Positions 25,778 through 38,310 of a DNA stretch of 64,000 bases are shown piece after piece. Below the pieces are notes generated by a model. The model was given only the letters and a program-made list of their open reading frames with translations, did no database searches and had not been told where the DNA came from. The position numbers were made by a program, and so were the translations under genes. Within the stretch, counting starts at the first letter, position 1, and the number at the start of each line of letters is the position of its first letter. Origin of the DNA: UBA935 sp031555615. Its GTDB lineage: Bacteria; Bacillota; Clostridia; Lachnospirales; Lachnospiraceae. The DNA is taken from the NCBI GenBank assembly GCA_031555615.1, contig JAVBUF010000043.1:10085-74084 (forward strand), read 5' to 3'.

Positions 25778-25806
25778 TTGCATTATAGCATTAAGGGCAG
25801 TATAAT
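25778..25806 (+). promoter_or_regulatory. Promoter of the AraC regulator gene
   Basis: TTGCAT (25778-25783) and TATAAT (25801-25806) are 17 bp apart. The promoter lies in the divergent gap to the ThuA gene. Confidence 0.55.
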
Positions 25807-25867
25807 GATTGTCAGATATACAATAATAGTAGCCAATAATTGCGGTCTGGTTAATAAGGAGTATGGT

Positions 25868-26644
25868 ATGAATCCATTTTACGAAATCCGCCGGGGAAAA
25901 TTACAGATGGGACTGGCCGAGAGCCTCAGCTTTCCGGAACATCTTCATAATCATATGGAAATGCTTTATGTCACTGAAGGCTGCATCGAGGTATCGGTTA
26001 TGGGCCGGAAGCAGCTGCTCTTTCCGGGTGATTGTGCGGTTATTTTTCCAGAGCAGATACACAGCTATACTACAGGGGAAAAGAGCCTGATGTTTCTGCT
26101 GATTTTTGAAACTGCTCTGACCGGGGCCTTTTTACACTCTGTCCAGAAACACCGGCCCGTAAATCCCTTTTTGACTGCCGGAAACTTACATTCCGATGTC
26201 CCTGCGGCCTTCCGCCGGCTGAATGAAGCGGATATTCAGGATAACATCCTACTGGGAAGCGCCTGGATACAGGTTATTCTGGCCCATCTTTTACCCTGCT
26301 TAATGCTGGAAGAAGCCAAACAGCCGGAAAGTGCTGAACTCACTTACCGGCTGGTGCAATACATTATGAAACATTTTAAAGAACCGCTGTCACTGGATAT
26401 TTTGGCCCGGGAGCTGCATGTCAATAAATATTATCTGTCACATACCTTTTCCGAACGGCTGCAGATGAGCTTTCCTCAGTATATCAACCGCATCCGGCTG
26501 GAATATGCCTTGCAGGCAATGCGCTCCACCGACAAAACTCTGACAGCTATCTGGGCAGATGCCGGCTTTGAAAGCCAGCGCAGTTTTAACCGCACTTTCC
26601 TCACCGTCATGGGAATAACACCAAGTGAGTACCGAAAACTGTAA
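25868..26644 (+). CDS. AraC family transcriptional regulator (cupin plus HTH)
   Basis: The 258-residue protein has an N-terminal cupin (FPEHLHNHMEMLYVTEGCIE) for sugar sensing. Its C-terminal double helix-turn-helix runs LSLDILARELHVNKYYLSHT then LTAIWADAGFESQRSFNRTF with PSEYR at the end. The start has AAGGAG 6 bases upstream; a longer frame to 25778 would begin in the promoter. It probably regulates the divergent ThuA-Gfo/Idh genes. Confidence 0.85.
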   Translation: MNPFYEIRRGKLQMGLAESLSFPEHLHNHMEMLYVTEGCIEVSVMGRKQLLFPGDCAVIFPEQIHSYTTGEKSLMFLLIFETALTGAFLHSVQKHRPVNPFLTAGNLHSDVPAAFRRLNEADIQDNILLGSAWIQVILAHLLPCLMLEEAKQPESAELTYRLVQYIMKHFKEPLSLDILARELHVNKYYLSHTFSERLQMSFPQYINRIRLEYALQAMRSTDKTLTAIWADAGFESQRSFNRTFLTVMGITPSEYRKL

Positions 26645-26882
26645 CCTGTGTTTCTCCGGTCAAAAATAAGACGACGCACTGATTCCTTATCGGTTTGCAA
26701 TTTTAGACAGCAGATAACCGCAGGTCATAACTGACAGGACAAATATGACTATCAGCGGAATCAGAAGAGTGACTTGAAACGCTTCGCCGGTCATCAATCT
26801 GTACCCCCATGCCGCCGGAAATATCCTGCCGGCATGACGCAGGGTCATAAGCAAGACTTCTTTCAAAGATACTTCACAACAT

Positions 26883-26936
26883 AAAAAAAGCACCTGCCGG
26901 TGACCGGTTTTGACGGTCATTAACAAGTGCCTTTTT

Positions 26937-26937
<1 letters not shown>
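26883..26937 (-). terminator. Rho-independent terminator of the DUF255 gene
   Basis: The outer stem pairs AAAAAAGGCACTTG with its near-complement, and an inner TGACCG/CGGTCA stem extends it. A run of T follows on the minus strand, directly after the gene stop. The 240 bp from 26645 to 26882 hold no convincing gene. Confidence 0.75.
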
Positions 26938-28916
<1,979 letters not shown>

Positions 28917-29038
28917 AAGACCACCTACTTCCTACGAAAAGAGAACTCTCGAATTATTCAAAATTTATTTTTACTGGAATAGCATCTCCCTCTTTATACC
29001 AAATTATACCGTTGCCACACAAGTAAATGCCAGTTATA

Positions 29039-29067
29039 TTGACGGGGTTTGTCTTATATGATACTAT
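29039..29067 (+). promoter_or_regulatory. Promoter of the GGDEF-EAL gene
   Basis: TTGACG (29039-29044) and TACTAT (29062-29067) are 17 bp apart, 88 bp upstream of the start codon. Confidence 0.55.
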
Positions 29068-29154
29068 GAAAACATAGTGCAAAGTGGACAAAATATAATG
29101 TCTGTTTCAAAAATATTAGTGAAAATTGTACAATTAATCAGGAGGCGTATGGTA

Positions 29155-31236
29155 ATGACAATTAATACAATTGATGTTTACAGGGAAATGCTGAACCATT
29201 CATTGGCAGTAACTCTTGTGACAGATAGTGAACGTAACTATGTATACTCTAATGAAACCTTTAAGAAGACCTTTGGCTATACCGAGGAACAGCTGTCATC
29301 ACATCCGGTGATGGAACTTTTGCTTCCCAAGACGGACTTTGTATTAGCAAATAAAATGAAAACCCATACCCTTGCAAATGCCACCACAAGCACCGGCTTT
29401 TTGCCCATCAAAGCGGCAGACGGCAAGTTCATTGAGATGTATGTAAGATGCAGTGCCATAGCTAACGGTCAGCTTTACATATGGTCGGGAACCGATGCCG
29501 GTATTTTAGAGCATACCCAGTCCGAGCTGATCGCCAGTCTCAAAGAAGAACACAATAATCTGAAACTTTTACAAATGCAGAAAGATCGGCTTGACTTTGC
29601 TCTGGATTGCGCCCTTACCGTTACATGGGAACTGGATACCCAGTTAAAACATTTAGAATTCAGTGATAATTTTGAAAAGGCGCTGGGTATCATTCAGGCC
29701 GATTATGATTATGATTTTACGCGGTTTGTAGATATCCACCTGAATCCCTATAAAGAAGTGATCCTTGAACGGATATCGGACTTTATTCAAGGAAAGACCG
29801 AGATGTTTATCGTAGAAGTTACCCTTTGTGACCGTGAGCAAAATCTGCACTGGTTTATTATCAGAGGCAAGTTTTTGGATGAGAAAAAAAATTTGATATT
29901 CGGTGTTTCGGTAGATATCACCGAACAGAAAGTATTTGAACAAAGACTGGCCGAGCTGGCATATAAGGATATTCTGACCGGCTTGTATAAAATGGAATAT
30001 GTAACTGATACTCTGGCTGGCTTGACTGAAGGCGAAAAGCTGCAGGACATCGGGCTGATGGTGTTTGATATCAAACACTTCCGAAATATTAACGAAGCCT
30101 TTGGCCATAAGTGCGGCAATGATGTCCTGAAATATGTGGCGGCCCGCTTAAAAGAATTGATGAAAGACCGAATGGTCATCCGTGTGGGCGGTGATGAGTA
30201 TCTGGTGGTTTTTAATCATGTCACGGATGCTGCTGTTATACGGGAAGCAGCAGAACAGATGCTCAAGGAATTTGAGGAACCGCTGGATATTGAAGGAACG
30301 CTGTATTACATTAATTTCAAAGTTGGAATTGCTCTTGCGGAAGAGAAAGACATTGATTTTACGGCTTTACTGAGAGATGCGGAAATAGCTCTGCATCAGG
30401 CTAAAAAGGATGAAATCAACGATATTTATGTAATTAAAGAAGAAATCCGTCAGAAAGTGGACAGTGTTGTCAGCCTGGAATTTGAGCTGCGCCGGGGGAT
30501 TACCCGGAAGGAATTTTACCTGGACTTTCAGCCGGTCATTTCGGTAAAGGATCACAGTGTCATCGGAATGGAAGCCCTTGTTCGTTGGAAGCATCCTATT
30601 CGTGGAAACGTCCCGCCTCTGGAATTCATCCCCCTTGCGGAAGAATGCGGGTTGATTGTACCGCTGGGTGACTTTGTGCTGGAGGATTCCATGCGGAAGC
30701 TTCAGGGATGGCTGAAGATAAATCCCAATATTTACGTAGCAATTAATGTATCTACCATACAGTTCATGACACATAATTTTATTGAACGGATAAAGGAATT
30801 GATGGATAAATATACAATCCCCAGCCGAAACCTGGTAATAGAGGTAACGGAAAGCGTATTTATTTCGGAGGCTTCCCATATTGTAAATATTTTGAAGGTG
30901 CTGCAGGATATGGGGATCCGGGTGTCGCTGGATGATTTCGGAACGTGTTATTCTTCACTCAGCTATCTGAAGAAGATACCGCTGGATAATCTTAAGATTG
31001 ATCGTGACTTCCTGCTGGATGTACTGGAAGATCCGGTATCTGATGCGATTTTGAAATCAATTATTACGCTGGCCCAGAACTTAAAGCTCACCGTCACGGC
31101 AGAAGGGGTGGAAACCAAGGAGCAGTTGTCGCTATTGGAAAAATATGATTGTACATCCCTGCAGGGCTTTTACTTTTCACGGCCGGTAGACCCTCAGAAA
31201 ATAGAAGAATTCATTTCGTTAGGAACGGTATTATAG
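29155..31236 (+). CDS. PAS-PAS-GGDEF-EAL cyclic-di-GMP enzyme
   Basis: The 693-residue soluble protein has two N-terminal PAS domains (about residues 10-110 and 140-255), a GGDEF domain with GGDEY at 345-349 and an EAL domain with EALVRW from 473. The EAL part keeps the catalytic set seen in active phosphodiesterases: AINVS, EVTES, LDDFGT, LKIDR, AEGVET and LQGFYFSRP. The GGDEY site lacks the final Phe, so hydrolysis of c-di-GMP is the safer prediction. It is soluble, so the PAS domains probably sense an internal signal. The start follows AGGAGG. Confidence 0.88.
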   Translation: MTINTIDVYREMLNHSLAVTLVTDSERNYVYSNETFKKTFGYTEEQLSSHPVMELLLPKTDFVLANKMKTHTLANATTSTGFLPIKAADGKFIEMYVRCSAIANGQLYIWSGTDAGILEHTQSELIASLKEEHNNLKLLQMQKDRLDFALDCALTVTWELDTQLKHLEFSDNFEKALGIIQADYDYDFTRFVDIHLNPYKEVILERISDFIQGKTEMFIVEVTLCDREQNLHWFIIRGKFLDEKKNLIFGVSVDITEQKVFEQRLAELAYKDILTGLYKMEYVTDTLAGLTEGEKLQDIGLMVFDIKHFRNINEAFGHKCGNDVLKYVAARLKELMKDRMVIRVGGDEYLVVFNHVTDAAVIREAAEQMLKEFEEPLDIEGTLYYINFKVGIALAEEKDIDFTALLRDAEIALHQAKKDEINDIYVIKEEIRQKVDSVVSLEFELRRGITRKEFYLDFQPVISVKDHSVIGMEALVRWKHPIRGNVPPLEFIPLAEECGLIVPLGDFVLEDSMRKLQGWLKINPNIYVAINVSTIQFMTHNFIERIKELMDKYTIPSRNLVIEVTESVFISEASHIVNILKVLQDMGIRVSLDDFGTCYSSLSYLKKIPLDNLKIDRDFLLDVLEDPVSDAILKSIITLAQNLKLTVTAEGVETKEQLSLLEKYDCTSLQGFYFSRPVDPQKIEEFISLGTVL

Positions 31237-31249
31237 TTGCTTTGATGGC

Positions 31250-31284
31250 GATGCGGGGTTATGGATAATTATTATCCCCGCATC
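31250..31284 (+). terminator. Terminator of the GGDEF-EAL gene
   Basis: GATGCGGGG and CCCCGCATC form a 9-bp stem 13 bp after the stop, with a weakly T-rich tail. It may also serve the convergent GH36 gene. Confidence 0.6.
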
Positions 31285-31322
31285 AGCCTTCATTTTATTG
31301 TTATTATATTCATCCCCCTGAG

Positions 31323-33716
31323 TTATTCTGCTTCGATAAAATACAGCTCCGATGTAAAATCTTTTTCAATCCGTGTCTGTTCATTAAAGCCGGTGCCGCC
31401 ATAAGCCTGCTGCAGCTTTAAACCGCAATGATTCAGATTGCGGCCATAGGTGGTATAGCTTTCACCGGCTTCGGTCATCTTCACATAGCGGGCTGCCAGA
31501 TTATGTACCAGGGAATCCTGTTTAATGTGAACAGGCGCGATCATATTGATCAGACCGCCAAAAATCTTGATGTCAATCGGTTTGGAAAGAGAGGACACCT
31601 GATACCTTTTATCCTCCGCCAGTCCCCGGAATCTTAATTTACGGTAAACCTGCCCGGCTTCCGGTTTTACTCCCAGAATCACACCATACAGAGCTCTTTG
31701 CTTTTCTTTATCCGCGATCATCCAACAGTATTCTTCCCTGCTGCCCGCTGACAGGCGGTAAAAATCACCCGTACTTATTAACCGCCGCCATTGTTTATAA
31801 AGCAAAATCTGGCCTTTGATCTCCTCTATTTCCTTTTCCGGCAACTCACAAAGGTTCAATTCATATCCCAGCAAGCCGAATGTGGCCACATGAAAGCGGG
31901 TTGCCAGGGGCGTGTTCCGCAAGGTCTGGTGATTGGGGCAGCTGGAAACATGAGCCCCTATCACACTGGGCGGATAGCCGTAGCTGTACCCCTGCTGAAT
32001 CCCCGCCCGGCAGAAGGCATCGGTATTATCGCTGGCCCATATCTGGGGCATAAAACATAGAATTCCCAAATCAAACCGATTGCCGCCGGAGGCACAGCCT
32101 TCAAAAAGAATCTTGGGAAAACGTTCCACCAGAACACCCATGATTTCATAAAGACCGCAGACATACCGATGATAAAATTCTCCCTGACGGGCAGGTGCCA
32201 ATGCTGTCGAGTAGGCATCGGAAAAAATACGGTTCATATCCCATTTCACATAAGCGATATTTCCTGCCCCAAAGACCTTTGTCATGGCTTCGATGACATA
32301 CTCTCTGACCTCTGTCCTGGTTAAATCCAGAATCCGCTGATTACGCCCTTCGCTGTGCTCCTGACCCGGAATCTGTACCGCCCAGTCAGGGTGCTTCCGG
32401 TAGCAGTCACTGTCCGTGTTTATCATCTCCGGTTCTACCCAGATGCCAAACTCCATTCCCAGCCCATTCACTTTATCTGCCAGCTGCCTGATTCCACCGG
32501 GCAGCTTCTTTGCATCAGGTTCCCAATCCCCCAGGGAGGAAGTATCATCGTTCCGTTTCCCAAACCATCCGTCATCCATAACGAACAGCTCTATACCCGC
32601 TTCTCTGGCCCGTTTTGCCTGTTTCAGCAGCTTACCTTCATTAAATTTAAAGTAATTGGCCTCCCAACTGTTGATCAATATCGGACGTTCTTTGTCCCGC
32701 CAATATCCACGGACAATATGCTTCCTGACAAAATCATGGATGCGGCGGCTCAATTCCCCCAGGCCCTCTGCACAGAAGGTCATAGTTCCCTCCGGGCTTT
32801 CAAAATGCTCTCCGGGGCCTAATTCCCAGGAAAAGCCGCGGGGATTAATGCCGCTTACCAACCGGCTTTTTTCATGCGGCCCTGCTTCCAATGCCTCATA
32901 ATGATTGCCGCTGTACAACAGATGGAATCCATAGCATTCTCCACTGTCTTCGGTTGTCCCCGGATCACTCAACATGACAAAAGGATTGGCCCGGTTGCTG
33001 CTGACCCCGGCCATGATCTGGTTAACAAACAAGCCGCTGTTACAAATATGATCCTGCCGCCCCATTTCGCGAATCCATGCCCCGGTGAAGTGGCTGAAGC
33101 GAAATCCGGTCCGGTCAAAATCAAGCTGCAGGCTCATGAGCCTTTGGATATGAACCGTTTCTTCCCCTTCATTAATCAAAACCGCACTCCGGGCAATGGT
33201 ATCACATGCCGGAAAAACACTGTATAGCAAGACCAGCTTCAGGCGATGATACCGCTCCCGCAGTACCACCTTTAATTGGCTCACTTCCTCCTGACTGCCC
33301 ACAGCCGCAGGCATAGTCGTCAGTTTTTCCTTCCCATGTTTTATTTCAGCAGACTCAAATAAAAAGTCACTGGTACTGCTGCCATCCCCATAAACAATCT
33401 CTGCAAAAGGCTCTCTGATATCTCCTTTTCCGTAAAAGGATACCTCCAAACATTCGTCCTCCAGACAAAACTGAGAATAGTCTTCGGCATACATCAGGCC
33501 ATTCCCCGTCACGAACTCCTTCTTCTCAAACAACGGTGCCGTTTCTCGGCTCAGCTTATCGTCCTCCATCAAGTCCTGTATGACAACTGCACTGTCCGGC
33601 TCCACTCCTGTAAAGCTCACCGGCTGTCCGTAGTGCAGATGCAGCAGGTGCCCGGAAGGGGCTGCTGCGAAAACATAAGAACTGTTTTTAGTGTTCAATA
33701 CAAACAAGGTTTTCAT
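31323..33716 (-). CDS. Alpha-galactosidase, GH36 family
   Basis: The 797-residue protein, slightly longer than the usual ~730, has an N-terminal beta-sandwich and a TIM barrel. The barrel carries YVKWDMNR (nucleophile D493) and WASDNTD (acid/base D563), together with FEGCASGGNRFDLG. These are the GH36 signatures. There is no signal peptide, so it acts in the cytoplasm on raffinose- or melibiose-type sugars brought in by the adjacent GPH symporter. It is the last gene of the TetR-GH2-GPH-GH36 unit. Confidence 0.9.
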   Translation of the reverse strand: MKTLFVLNTKNSSYVFAAAPSGHLLHLHYGQPVSFTGVEPDSAVVIQDLMEDDKLSRETAPLFEKKEFVTGNGLMYAEDYSQFCLEDECLEVSFYGKGDIREPFAEIVYGDGSSTSDFLFESAEIKHGKEKLTTMPAAVGSQEEVSQLKVVLRERYHRLKLVLLYSVFPACDTIARSAVLINEGEETVHIQRLMSLQLDFDRTGFRFSHFTGAWIREMGRQDHICNSGLFVNQIMAGVSSNRANPFVMLSDPGTTEDSGECYGFHLLYSGNHYEALEAGPHEKSRLVSGINPRGFSWELGPGEHFESPEGTMTFCAEGLGELSRRIHDFVRKHIVRGYWRDKERPILINSWEANYFKFNEGKLLKQAKRAREAGIELFVMDDGWFGKRNDDTSSLGDWEPDAKKLPGGIRQLADKVNGLGMEFGIWVEPEMINTDSDCYRKHPDWAVQIPGQEHSEGRNQRILDLTRTEVREYVIEAMTKVFGAGNIAYVKWDMNRIFSDAYSTALAPARQGEFYHRYVCGLYEIMGVLVERFPKILFEGCASGGNRFDLGILCFMPQIWASDNTDAFCRAGIQQGYSYGYPPSVIGAHVSSCPNHQTLRNTPLATRFHVATFGLLGYELNLCELPEKEIEEIKGQILLYKQWRRLISTGDFYRLSAGSREEYCWMIADKEKQRALYGVILGVKPEAGQVYRKLRFRGLAEDKRYQVSSLSKPIDIKIFGGLINMIAPVHIKQDSLVHNLAARYVKMTEAGESYTTYGRNLNHCGLKLQQAYGGTGFNEQTRIEKDFTSELYFIEAE

Positions 33717-33747
33717 TTCTTTCTTCTCCTTTCAAACAGTTCCCGAA

Positions 33748-35088
33748 TTATTCAGAACGGTTCTGTAAATCTGCAGAAATTTCCTTCATCTTCGCTTCAT
33801 TTAATTTATATTTTTTCATAAAGAATATAACACTGCACACCAGGCCGGCCATGGGAATGATTACCATAATAACTCTCAGACCCGTAAGCGTTGCCGCACT
33901 TTGCACTGCTGCTTCGGTATCCAGACCGATTACATCCAGACCAACTCCGGCAATCAGTACCGAAAAGGCACTTGCCAGCTTTACCACGAAAGTCTGAAGG
34001 GAAAAGATCACGCTTTCGTTCCGGGTTCCATTTTTCCATTGACCGTAATCCACACTGTCTGCCAGGAAAATTGTGGTCAGTACCGTAGCCAGACCGAAGC
34101 CGATGAAAATAATAATCGCCGCAATACAAAGCAGAATCAGATTGGTGATGCCCAGGGTTCCCAGGATGAACAGCAGAATATAACCGCACAAGGTAAAACC
34201 GATGGCTCCCGCCAATATTTTTTTACATTCAAATTTTTTCCGCAGCAGCGGCAGACTCATCATAGACAAAATCTGCGCAGCCCCGCCCACGGTTCCGAAA
34301 ACCCCAAACAAACCGGCATTCCCGATATCGTACTTAAAGAAATAAAGCGCCAGCTGTTGGGTAAGATACAGGGATGCATTAAATATAATAATGGCAATTA
34401 CCACGATCAAGGCCTGGTCATTCTGCACCAGTGACCGGAACATTTCCTTGATACGGGGGCTCTTCTGATTGACGGTCACTGTCTCCTTCACATTCATAAC
34501 CGTGATGCTGATGGCAATCACGAAAACCACGGCAATCCCCATGGACAGATAGGCAAATCCCTGGCGCTCTTGGCCGCCGCCCAGCAACGGAACCAATACC
34601 ATGGTCAGGGCGGTGGGAATGGCAAAGCCTACTCCGGCACAGCTTCTGGCAATTACCGATATCCCTTCCCGATCCTTACCCGCTTCGGTAATGGCCGGGA
34701 TCATGGACCAGTAAGGAATGTCCATAATCGTGTAGGTTACCCCCCACAAAAGATATGCTATGGAAACATAAACCAACATGCTGTTTCCGGTAAATCTTCC
34801 GGGAACAGAGAACATCAAAATCAGTACCACCGCATTGGTAATGGTTCCCATCAACAGCCAGGGACGGAATTTCCCCATAGGTGTGCGGGTCTTTTCCACG
34901 ATCACTCCCATCAGCGGATCGTTAACGGCATCAAAAATCCTGGCCGCCATAAACAGTACTCCGATAAAAGTCGCACTGATACCCAGCACCGTATTAAAAT
35001 AGTACATCAAGAAGCCGGATACAAAGGCATAAACCATATCCTTCCCCACTGCACCGATTCCGTAAGAAATTTTCGTTTTTGTATTCAT
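33748..35088 (-). CDS. GPH family glycoside-cation symporter (MelB-like)
   Basis: The 446-residue protein has 12 membrane helices. It shows the GPH hallmarks FDAVNDPLMGVIVEKTRTPMGKFRPW in helix 2-3 and GFGLATVLTTIFLADSVDY GQWKNG near helix 10. It imports galactosides or similar glycosides with Na+ or H+. It lies between the GH2 and GH36 genes, with 14 and 31 bp gaps, so these three work together. Confidence 0.9.
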   Translation of the reverse strand: MNTKTKISYGIGAVGKDMVYAFVSGFLMYYFNTVLGISATFIGVLFMAARIFDAVNDPLMGVIVEKTRTPMGKFRPWLLMGTITNAVVLILMFSVPGRFTGNSMLVYVSIAYLLWGVTYTIMDIPYWSMIPAITEAGKDREGISVIARSCAGVGFAIPTALTMVLVPLLGGGQERQGFAYLSMGIAVVFVIAISITVMNVKETVTVNQKSPRIKEMFRSLVQNDQALIVVIAIIIFNASLYLTQQLALYFFKYDIGNAGLFGVFGTVGGAAQILSMMSLPLLRKKFECKKILAGAIGFTLCGYILLFILGTLGITNLILLCIAAIIIFIGFGLATVLTTIFLADSVDYGQWKNGTRNESVIFSLQTFVVKLASAFSVLIAGVGLDVIGLDTEAAVQSAATLTGLRVIMVIIPMAGLVCSVIFFMKKYKLNEAKMKEISADLQNRSE

Positions 35089-35102
35089 TGCTTTCCCTCT
35101 CC

Positions 35103-37598
35103 TTATTCCACTTTAATAACAACTTCTACAGGTTCGATATCATTTCCTTCCACCCGCAGCACTATGTCACCGCTTTCTCCGATGGTCCGCAGATAAGTTC
35201 CCCCCATTCCGCCTTTCAGACTGATCACCGCAGGACCTATCAACTGCACCGGCCCCCGGACTTTCAGGACCAGCGGTTCCTGGTAATACGGCAGGAGATT
35301 ACCGTTCTGATCGGTCATCCGCAGCCGCACCGACACTGCTTCATAAGAGTTTCCCTTTTGCAGGCGGGGAGAACCCGGAATGGCTTGCAGCACTTTTTTC
35401 GTTACCGGTTCTTTCAGCACACTTTTTACTACTCTGCCGCTCTTTACTGCTTCAAAACGATAAGTAGTCACGTTCCCGCCCCAATTTCCAATGTAATGAT
35501 AGTACAGCCGCATCCCCTCTGCGAAGGTCATACCTTGAAACAGCATCAATTTGAGCATTTTCATTTTATACAATAAAGGCAGGCTGTTCTGACCATATTT
35601 TGCCACCGCAAACAATACTTCCTTTATCGCCTCAGCCTTTTTCCGCTCATACCCTTCCTGGGTTTCCAGCAGTTCTCCCACGAAATCGTCCAGCTTAATG
35701 GGCGGATGGGGCAAATGGGGGAACTCCTTTCGGTCAGGGTAAAATTCCTTGACAAATTTATTATTTTTGTACATACGGACCGCATCGGCATTGGTATAAG
35801 CATATACTGCTCCGATGGCACCTCCTGGATACTCGCCGATATTCATTGCTGAACTGATCTCCAGAACCGCCTCTCCCTCTTCTTGACTGGCATATACGTA
35901 AGCTGCCTGCTTTGGATTACGGAACATATCCATCACCCCATGATAGCAAATGGCATCGCCGCTGCCGAAATCCTTGTGGGTATTGTAGTCGAACATACAC
36001 CAGCCAAAGCCACCGGCAATGTCCTCCTGCCCATAGTAGGCGTCCATCACCCGGGCATGGCGCAGGGTGTGCTCAGTACGATGCGCTTCGTCGTCAAAGG
36101 CCTTGGTGGGAAACATATGGCCATTATATTCACTGATGAGATAAGCCTTGGATAAATCGGAGGTAACCTCTTTCTTGGGATCAGCCCCCTGGTTCCGTCC
36201 GGTATGCACAAAGTCATTATAGGTATAAACATCCTCCAGCAAATGGCTCTTTTTCAGAAACCGCACTCCACCGGTGGGGCGGGTGGGATCAAGCTGATGG
36301 GCAATCGCATTGGTTTTCCGGTAAAAATCATCATCATCCTGGGATTCATTGATCCGTACCCCCCACAGGATGATGGAAGGATGATTCCGGTACTGTAATA
36401 CCATTTCTTCGGTCTGCCGGCAGGCGGTTTCCTTCCAGGCCTCATCACCGATATGCTGCCAGCCGGGAATCTCTGTAAAAACCAGCAGCCCCAGCCGGTC
36501 ACAGGCATCCAGAAAACCCTGACTTTGGGGATAATGAGAAGTTCGTACCGCATTTACCCGGAGCTCCTTTTTCAGGATAACGGCATCTTCCGCCTGTACT
36601 CCCTCCGGCATGGCATACCCCACATAAGGATAACTCTGGTGGCGGTTCAATCCCCGAATTTTAATTTTTTCACCATTCAGGTAAAAACCATCTGCTTGAA
36701 ATTCTGCCCTGCGGAAGCCGATGACCGTCTCCTTTTCATCCATAAGTGTATCACCATCATATAACGCAGTTTGCAGGATATAAAGGCAAGGGGCATCAAT
36801 TGACCACAGGCGGATTCCGGGAGCTGTCATTTTCAATTCATTCACTTTTACTGTGACCTTCTGTACCAGTTCTCCATTCAGGCTTTTGTCCGATTGGAAT
36901 TTACCAGCAAAAATTTTCCCTGATTCAACAGTACTATCAGAAGATGTAGCGGCCAGCTTCTGTCTGATGGTATAGCCTTCCGGCAGATCACCGGTTTCAC
37001 GGCTGCCTAATGTTACCGTACTTTCCACCCGCCCCGGGTATTGCCCTTCTGTATCCTTTTCTTCTATATTTATCGGGATGGCCCTGGCGTACACATCCGC
37101 AATCCATACTTTTTCTTTGATCTCCAGATAAACATTTCGGTAAATCCCGCCATAAGTCATATAATCGATCACATTTCCGAAAGGGGGTATGTTCAATTCC
37201 TCCCGGCTGTCTACCTGAAATATCAGTTCATTTTCTTGCCCCAGAAGCAGATTGTCATTCAACGACAGTGTATAAGCAGTATATCCGCCTTCATGACTGC
37301 CCAGCTTTTGGCCATTGAGAAAAACTTCAATTACATGAGCAGCGGCCTCGATGGTCAGCAGTACTTCCTTCCCTTCCCACGCCTGCTCCGCAATAAACTT
37401 CTTCCGATACCCGCTGCGGAAAGAATATTCCGTTTCTGTAAAATAGTGATATGGAAGAGCGGCATTGCTATGGGGAAACTCCACCAGGTTGGATTTTTCT
37501 TCCGGGAACTCCGGCTTTCCTGTTTCGGCATTCCACAGTTTGGTAAATTCCCAGTCTTGATTCCAATTTTGTCTATTATGATTGTTTTGCAGGCTCAT
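35103..37598 (-). CDS. Glycoside hydrolase family 2 (beta-galactosidase-like)
   Basis: The 831-residue protein has a GH2 jelly-roll (FRSGYRKKFIAEQAWEGKEV), an immunoglobulin-like part and a TIM barrel. The barrel has GLNRHQSYPYVGYAMPEG, WGVRINESQ with putative acid/base E418, and LISEYNGHM with putative nucleophile E490. The usual SxGNE sequence is altered to RINE. There is no signal peptide. Galactosidase activity is likely from the operon, but glucuronidase or other GH2 activities are possible. The start overlaps the TetR stop as ATGA. Confidence 0.82.
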   Translation of the reverse strand: MSLQNNHNRQNWNQDWEFTKLWNAETGKPEFPEEKSNLVEFPHSNAALPYHYFTETEYSFRSGYRKKFIAEQAWEGKEVLLTIEAAAHVIEVFLNGQKLGSHEGGYTAYTLSLNDNLLLGQENELIFQVDSREELNIPPFGNVIDYMTYGGIYRNVYLEIKEKVWIADVYARAIPINIEEKDTEGQYPGRVESTVTLGSRETGDLPEGYTIRQKLAATSSDSTVESGKIFAGKFQSDKSLNGELVQKVTVKVNELKMTAPGIRLWSIDAPCLYILQTALYDGDTLMDEKETVIGFRRAEFQADGFYLNGEKIKIRGLNRHQSYPYVGYAMPEGVQAEDAVILKKELRVNAVRTSHYPQSQGFLDACDRLGLLVFTEIPGWQHIGDEAWKETACRQTEEMVLQYRNHPSIILWGVRINESQDDDDFYRKTNAIAHQLDPTRPTGGVRFLKKSHLLEDVYTYNDFVHTGRNQGADPKKEVTSDLSKAYLISEYNGHMFPTKAFDDEAHRTEHTLRHARVMDAYYGQEDIAGGFGWCMFDYNTHKDFGSGDAICYHGVMDMFRNPKQAAYVYASQEEGEAVLEISSAMNIGEYPGGAIGAVYAYTNADAVRMYKNNKFVKEFYPDRKEFPHLPHPPIKLDDFVGELLETQEGYERKKAEAIKEVLFAVAKYGQNSLPLLYKMKMLKLMLFQGMTFAEGMRLYYHYIGNWGGNVTTYRFEAVKSGRVVKSVLKEPVTKKVLQAIPGSPRLQKGNSYEAVSVRLRMTDQNGNLLPYYQEPLVLKVRGPVQLIGPAVISLKGGMGGTYLRTIGESGDIVLRVEGNDIEPVEVVIKVE

Positions 37599-38146
37599 AA
37601 GCATATCCCTTTCACTAAAATGGCGGCCATTTCCTCCATTGCCTGTTCATAGCTGATATCCTGATCAACCAGAACTGATTTTTGAAAAAACTGTTCGATA
37701 GTTCCCTCTACCATGGTTTTAAATACATATACATTGATGGGACGGATCCGCTGCTGAGCAATAGCCTGGTTTAGCAGCGCAATGGTGGGTTCCCAGTCAC
37801 TTTCCAGCCGCTTTTCCACCTTTCGGTAAACCTTGGGATACTTTTCCTGCAGCAAATATACTTGGCGCAGATTGATTCCCTTATATTGCTCCGGAAGAAC
37901 CACAATCAGCTTCTGGATTTTTTGGGTGATGTCCAGGCTCTCGTCTTCCAGTACCTTTTTCTCAGCATCCTTGATGGCGGCAAAACAATAATCCACCATG
38001 GCAAAAAACAATTCCTGCTTATCTTCAAATACTGTATATAAGGTTTTTTTGCTCATGGATAAACGTTTGGCCAGATCATCCATGGTAAATTTCAAGCCCT
38101 TTTCATTAAAGGCATCAACTGCCGCTGCCAATATTTTTTCTTTCAT
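37595..38146 (-). CDS. TetR/AcrR family regulator
   Basis: The 183-residue protein begins with a TetR helix-turn-helix (AFNEKGLKFTMDDLAKRLSM then SKKTLYTVFEDKQELFFAMV). It is followed by a helical ligand domain without recognisable motifs. It is the first gene of the galactoside unit and is coupled to the GH2 gene, so it probably controls that operon, probably as a repressor. TetR control of such sugar genes is less common than LacI or AraC control. Confidence 0.85.
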   Translation of the reverse strand: MKEKILAAAVDAFNEKGLKFTMDDLAKRLSMSKKTLYTVFEDKQELFFAMVDYCFAAIKDAEKKVLEDESLDITQKIQKLIVVLPEQYKGINLRQVYLLQEKYPKVYRKVEKRLESDWEPTIALLNQAIAQQRIRPINVYVFKTMVEGTIEQFFQKSVLVDQDISYEQAMEEMAAILVKGICL

Positions 38147-38310
38147 TGATTGGTACCTATCCTTTTCATCTTTTGGAAACTATTTCTATATTTTAAGTTT
38201 CCATGCTTTAATAATACCAAAATTGATGTTTTTATGATATGGAAAAAAAGCCAAAAAAAAGAATATAAATTTAGTAAAAGTGCTGGGCATAAAAAGTACT
38301 CCCGAACAAC